Origin: Bacillus sp. RAR_GA_16
GTDB lineage: Bacteria; Bacillota; Bacilli; Bacillales; Guptibacillaceae
Reading direction: 5' to 3'
Assembly: GCF_020165985.1 (NCBI RefSeq)
Contig: NZ_JAIUKZ010000015.1
Location: 682,001-746,000, forward strand
DNA: 64,000 nucleotides
The notes under the pieces are model-generated. The model saw only the letters and a list, made by a program, of their open reading frames with translations, searched no databases and was not told where the DNA came from. The position numbers and the translations under genes were made by a program. Positions within the stretch are counted from its first letter, which is position 1. Each line of letters begins with the position of its first letter. Positions 61,442 to 64,000 of the stretch are shown here, piece by piece.

Positions 61442-61574
61442 AGCTGTACCTCTCTTCTTTTCACAACAAAATGTAGTTCCATTATACACCACACCAATCG
61501 ACTTTTAAAAAGATGAAACGTGACAATACGATTACAAAGCCGACTCCTTATCAGAGTCGGCCCTGGTTTTTCAC

Positions 61575-62676
61575 TTATTCAATAATTTGTAATTCCTTCG
61601 GATACTTCGTTAACGTCTCATACCCATTCTCCGTAACAAGCACATCATCTTCAATCCTTACCCCACCAACGTCCGGCAAGTAGATGCCCGGCTCAATCGT
61701 GTAGGTCATTCCTTCTTGTAGCAAACTATCGTTTTTTTCACTCAAAGATGGAAACTCGTGTACTTCAATTCCGATACCATGACCGATTCCGATGCGGAAA
61801 ATAATCTCCGTATCCTGCATTTGAAATGACATTTCGAGCTGCAAGATCAATATCGCCAAGTCGAGTTCCTGGCTTTGAAATATGAAGTGATTCCGTTAGA
61901 GCACGCAAAACAGTATCATAAATTTCTTTCTGTTTCTCATTCACTTCACCGAATGCCACGGTCCGCGTCATATCAGAGCAATACCCGTTTAATACAACGC
62001 CAAGGTCAAATAAAACGAGATCCCCTTTCTTCAACTGACGATCGCCAGGATTACCATGCGGTTGGCCTGATTTCTCTCCAAACAAAACCATGGTTGAAAA
62101 AGACATTTCACGAATACCTTTCTTTTTCAATTCATATTCGATCGTAGCGAGCACTTCCATTTCAGTTACACCTTCGCGTAAAGCTTTCACTCCGGTCTCT
62201 ACACCAAAATCAGCAAGTGCGGCTGCTTCACGTAATACTTCAACTTCCTTCTCATCTTTAATAAGACGAAATTGATTCAATCCAAGCTCTGCAGAATGAT
62301 ACTTTAAACCAGGAAAGCGATTCTGCAATTCTTCAGCGCGCTCGTAAGCAAGCGTTCCTTTTTCAATTGAAGCACTTTTAGGCTGATGAACACCGCGCTC
62401 TTTCAAAGCTTTATCAATAAAATCAAAAGGATTTTCTGAATCACTATAGCCGATGATTTCATATTCCCATCCAGCGTCACGCGCTTGAGAAGCTTCCATT
62501 CCTGGTACTACAAGGAATGGATCATGATGAGGTACGATAAAAAGACCAAGTAACCGTTCATGCGGTTCACAATGGAAATTCGATAAGTAAAAGACATTTG
62601 AAGGGGAATGAATATAAGCAAAGTCTTGTTTTTGTTCAATAAGCCAATCTGTCATTTTCGATAAACGTGTGTTCAT
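61575..62676 (-). CDS. M24 family Xaa-Pro peptidase (PepQ/YqhT-like); one apparent +1 frameshift
   Basis: N-terminal creatinase-like domain and C-terminal pita-bread metallopeptidase. The first frame has metal-binding [20 protein letters not shown] and ends at YGDYFPHR; the remaining residues [33 protein letters not shown] are in the next frame. One extra base at 61785-61789 (GATTC for GATC) is the cause; deleted, the join is DYFPHRIGHGIG. About 366 residues, the normal length. Cleaves Xaa-Pro bonds. Confidence 0.92.
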
Positions 62677-62767
62677 AGGGCCACTTCCTTTTATAAAAAT
62701 TAAACTTTCTCTCGCTTTCCCTCTCCTAGCTTATCATAAGTGAATTCTCTTCACTTATACAACGCAC

Positions 62768-62797
62768 AAAAAAAACCCTGCAATCTAAGCAGGGTTT
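62768..62797 (-). terminator. Terminator after the lipoprotein gene
   Basis: AAACCCTGC-TTAGATT-GCAGGGTTTTTTTT on the minus strand. Confidence 0.9.
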
Positions 62798-62804
62798 GTC
62801 GGAT

Positions 62805-63344
62805 CTATTCTAGTTCTTTCGCAAAGCTTGGCTTAATAAGACCAGTGTCTTCGAAAACCTTACCCATCTGATCTTCAAAATTTGTGAAATGCTCTGATGC
62901 TTTTTCTTGTACGGTAGAGTCTTCAATGTCTGCTTGCTCTGCACGAATGTGATAAGCTTTTGTTAATTCATCAAATGAGCTCATAATTTCTTTTTTAGAC
63001 TCATCCAATTCAGCTGGAATAGTTAAACCTTCAATGCCTTCTACCGTTGCTTTACTGGCTTCAACAGCTTGACCTTTTAAATCTTCAAGTTCTTCTGTAG
63101 AAGGCTTGTCAGCATCAGGCGTTTCATTATCAAGATAAGCGGCCTTTGCTGATTCGTAAGCAGAGATCTCGTCATTGTTTTCCTTTAAAACACTCACGAC
63201 TTCTGCTTGAAAATCAAGTAAAACACTTTTCGTATCTACTTGCTCTGCTTCTCCACTTGTTTCACTTTCACTGTTTGTATTTGAGCCACATGCTGCTACG
63301 ATTAGAAGCATGGATAAACTTAAAACAGTCAATAACTTCTTCAT
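62805..63344 (-). CDS. Predicted lipoprotein, helical
   Basis: 179 residues with a lipoprotein signal (MLLIVAACGSNTNSES, lipid Cys near residue 19), a Ser/Glu-rich linker and a helical acidic domain of about 130 residues (LLDFQAEVVSVLKENNDEIS, SSFDELTKAYHIRAEQADIE). No catalytic motif. Family not recognised; similar small lipoproteins are common in bacilli. Confidence 0.85.
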   Translation of the reverse strand: MKKLLTVLSLSMLLIVAACGSNTNSESETSGEAEQVDTKSVLLDFQAEVVSVLKENNDEISAYESAKAAYLDNETPDADKPSTEELEDLKGQAVEASKATVEGIEGLTIPAELDESKKEIMSSFDELTKAYHIRAEQADIEDSTVQEKASEHFTNFEDQMGKVFEDTGLIKPSFAKELE

Positions 63345-63424
63345 ATGTCAAACCCCCTATTGATGTTTACTTCCAAAAAATAGTTTAGCACTAAATTTAT
63401 ATTTGTAAATGAGAATAAATGGAT

Positions 63425-63461
63425 TAAAACCTCCTTTAAATCCTGATGTAAGGAGGCCTTT
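63425..63461. terminator. Hairpin upstream of the lipoprotein gene
   Basis: AAAACCTCCTT ... AAGGAGGCCTT stem; it could end transcription from the small upstream gene or act in the lipoprotein leader. Confidence 0.5.
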
Positions 63462-63491
63462 GTATAATTATAGAAGTAAACAATTAAAAAT

Positions 63492-63511
63492 AGCTGCCAA
63501 CGTTGGCAGCT
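63492..63511 (-). terminator. Perfect 20-bp palindrome, probable terminator
   Basis: AGCTGCCAACGTTGGCAGCT, fully self-complementary; on the minus strand it is followed by ATTTTTAA, so it may end the small membrane gene transcript. Confidence 0.55.
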
Positions 63512-63611
63512 ACGATAATCAAACAATTGGAGAAGGGGGAACTTCTTTGGCTTTGTTTGAATTATATAGGACAATATGTGTCGGGGAACACCATGTCTCT
63601 TATCTTCTATG

Positions 63612-63634
63612 TTGATAATGATAATCTTTATCAA
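63612..63634. promoter_or_regulatory. Fur-box-like inverted repeat downstream of the small membrane gene
   Basis: Arms TTGATAA and TTATCAA with GATAATGATAATC inside, rich in the GATAAT unit of the Fur consensus. Which gene it would control is unclear. Confidence 0.45.
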
Positions 63635-63642
63635 TTAAAAAG

Positions 63643-63810
63643 TCAATAGCTTTTCTTAAATGCAATGGACGGTGTTGATTGGTATGCACTCGCCTTCTTT
63701 TCACGTCTATAGCCACTTTTTACTGCTTCTGCTCTAAGTACTAGGGCAAATGCAGTAAACGATAAGAGCAAAATAAAGAGAAACATCGATATTTGTAACG
63801 TTTCAACCAT
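63643..63810 (-). CDS. Small membrane protein, probably iron-regulated
   Basis: 55 residues: MVETLQISMFLFILLLSFTA then FALVLRAEAVKSGYRREKKA, one membrane helix and a basic tail. AGAGGTGG lies 6 nt before the ATG. A strong Fur box lies about 50-70 nt upstream over a TATAAT promoter. Family not recognised. Confidence 0.7.
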   Translation of the reverse strand: MVETLQISMFLFILLLSFTAFALVLRAEAVKSGYRREKKASAYQSTPSIAFKKSY

Positions 63811-63855
63811 TTTATCCACCTCTTATGATCAATTTTTTTCATTATAGCACGCCTC

Positions 63856-63880
63856 AATGATAATGAGAAGCATTATCATT
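63856..63880. promoter_or_regulatory. Fur box
   Basis: ATGATAATG-AGAAG-CATTATCAT, a perfect inverted repeat matching the GATAATGATTATC-type Fur consensus, upstream of the small membrane gene (TATAAT at about 63841) and close to the next plus-strand promoter. Confidence 0.8.
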
Positions 63881-63909
63881 GACAAAGTACGCTTGATAAG
63901 ACTGTTTTG

Positions 63910-63938
63910 TTGTGCAAGCGGTTTAATTCGTCTATGAT
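63910..63938 (+). promoter_or_regulatory. SigA-type promoter of the gene at the right edge
   Basis: TTGTGC (63910-63915), 17-bp spacer, TATGAT (63933-63938). Confidence 0.6.
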
Positions 63939-63969
63939 TAAACAAGTACTTAAACAGGAGGATCCAACG

Positions 63970-64000
63970 ATGCAACGTATAAACTTAACAGAAGATTTAT
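63970..64000 (+). CDS. Start of a gene cut by the window edge
   Basis: ATG after AGGAGG, first residues MQRINLTEDL. This is too short to identify; the opening resembles some aldo/keto reductases, a weak guess. Confidence 0.5.
   Translation, partial: MQRINLTEDL

Overview
The window is chromosomal DNA of a Gram-positive, spore-forming, Bacillus-like bacterium (family Bacillaceae; I cannot name the species). The evidence is the gene order groEL-groES / ydiL-ydiK / tatC-tatA-rex-moaC / ydiF / tsaD-rimI-tsaB-tsaE-thiL / rrn and tRNAs / sprT-cmpA-tex / sigB operon / mazEF-alr-ydcC-acpS / rhomboid / ydbT-ydbS, which is the classic Bacillus arrangement, together with a CIRCE element, strong AGGAGG ribosome binding sites, frequent TTG/GTG starts and a cortex-morphogenesis peptide (CmpA). 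Most genes lie on the minus strand.

Layout. 1-4.4 kb: lactate utilisation locus (lutB, lutA, lutR, lctP) with two LutR-type operators and a cre-like site; lctP carries a real-looking internal deletion. 4.7-5.5 kb: an Ltp-domain membrane protein with a Glu/Lys repeat. 5.8-13.4 kb: chaperonins, CPBP protease, Tat secretion, Rex, MoaC and an ABC-F ATPase. 13.5-13.7 kb: a DnaA-box cluster. 13.8-17.4 kb: t6A synthesis genes and thiL. 17.5-25.8 kb: two tRNAs, a PLP trans-sulfuration enzyme, 5S-23S-16S rRNA and 12 tRNAs. 26-29 kb: sprT, cmpA and tex. 29-34 kb: the complete rsbR-S-T-U-V-W-sigB-rsbX general stress module. 34-40.4 kb: mazEF, alr, a mosaic hairpin repeat, a lipoprotein, nnr, acpS and a rhomboid protease. 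40.5-44.5 kb: ydbS-ydbT followed by a compact operon that encodes a stand-alone cobalamin sensor of CarH type and a PAS-STAS protein. 44.7-64 kb: accessory and housekeeping genes (O-methyltransferase, AcuI/TetR pair, QueA paralogue, UvsE, DegV, FadH, CsaA flanked by two nucleotidyltransferases, MscL with a zinc ribbon, DUF819 transporter, thioredoxin/DsbB pair, an M24 peptidase, and an iron-responsive-looking small membrane gene).

Two observations stand out. First, nine independent single-base insertions, each turning GATC into GAATC (GATTC on the other strand), break lutB, tsaD, a metC-like gene, ydbT, uvsE, degV and a pepQ-like gene. They also put an extra base in the invariant 3' end of 16S rRNA and in the anticodon loop of a tRNA-Leu. 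Removing the base restores every reading frame or RNA fold, so I treat these genes as intact and the pattern as a GATC-linked systematic sequence error, probably related to base modification, unless raw reads say otherwise. Second, the B12-sensor / PAS-STAS operon beside the sigB stressosome region looks like a light or redox input built from separate polypeptides: the sensor has the Wx9EH and ExHxxG motifs of CarH photoreceptors but no DNA-binding domain.

How genes work together: tsaB/D/E with rimI make t6A on tRNAs; the rsb genes form the stressosome and partner-switching cascade controlling SigB; lutABC/lctP under LutR import and oxidise lactate; tatA/tatC export folded proteins; the thioredoxin/DsbB pair forms disulfides outside the cell.
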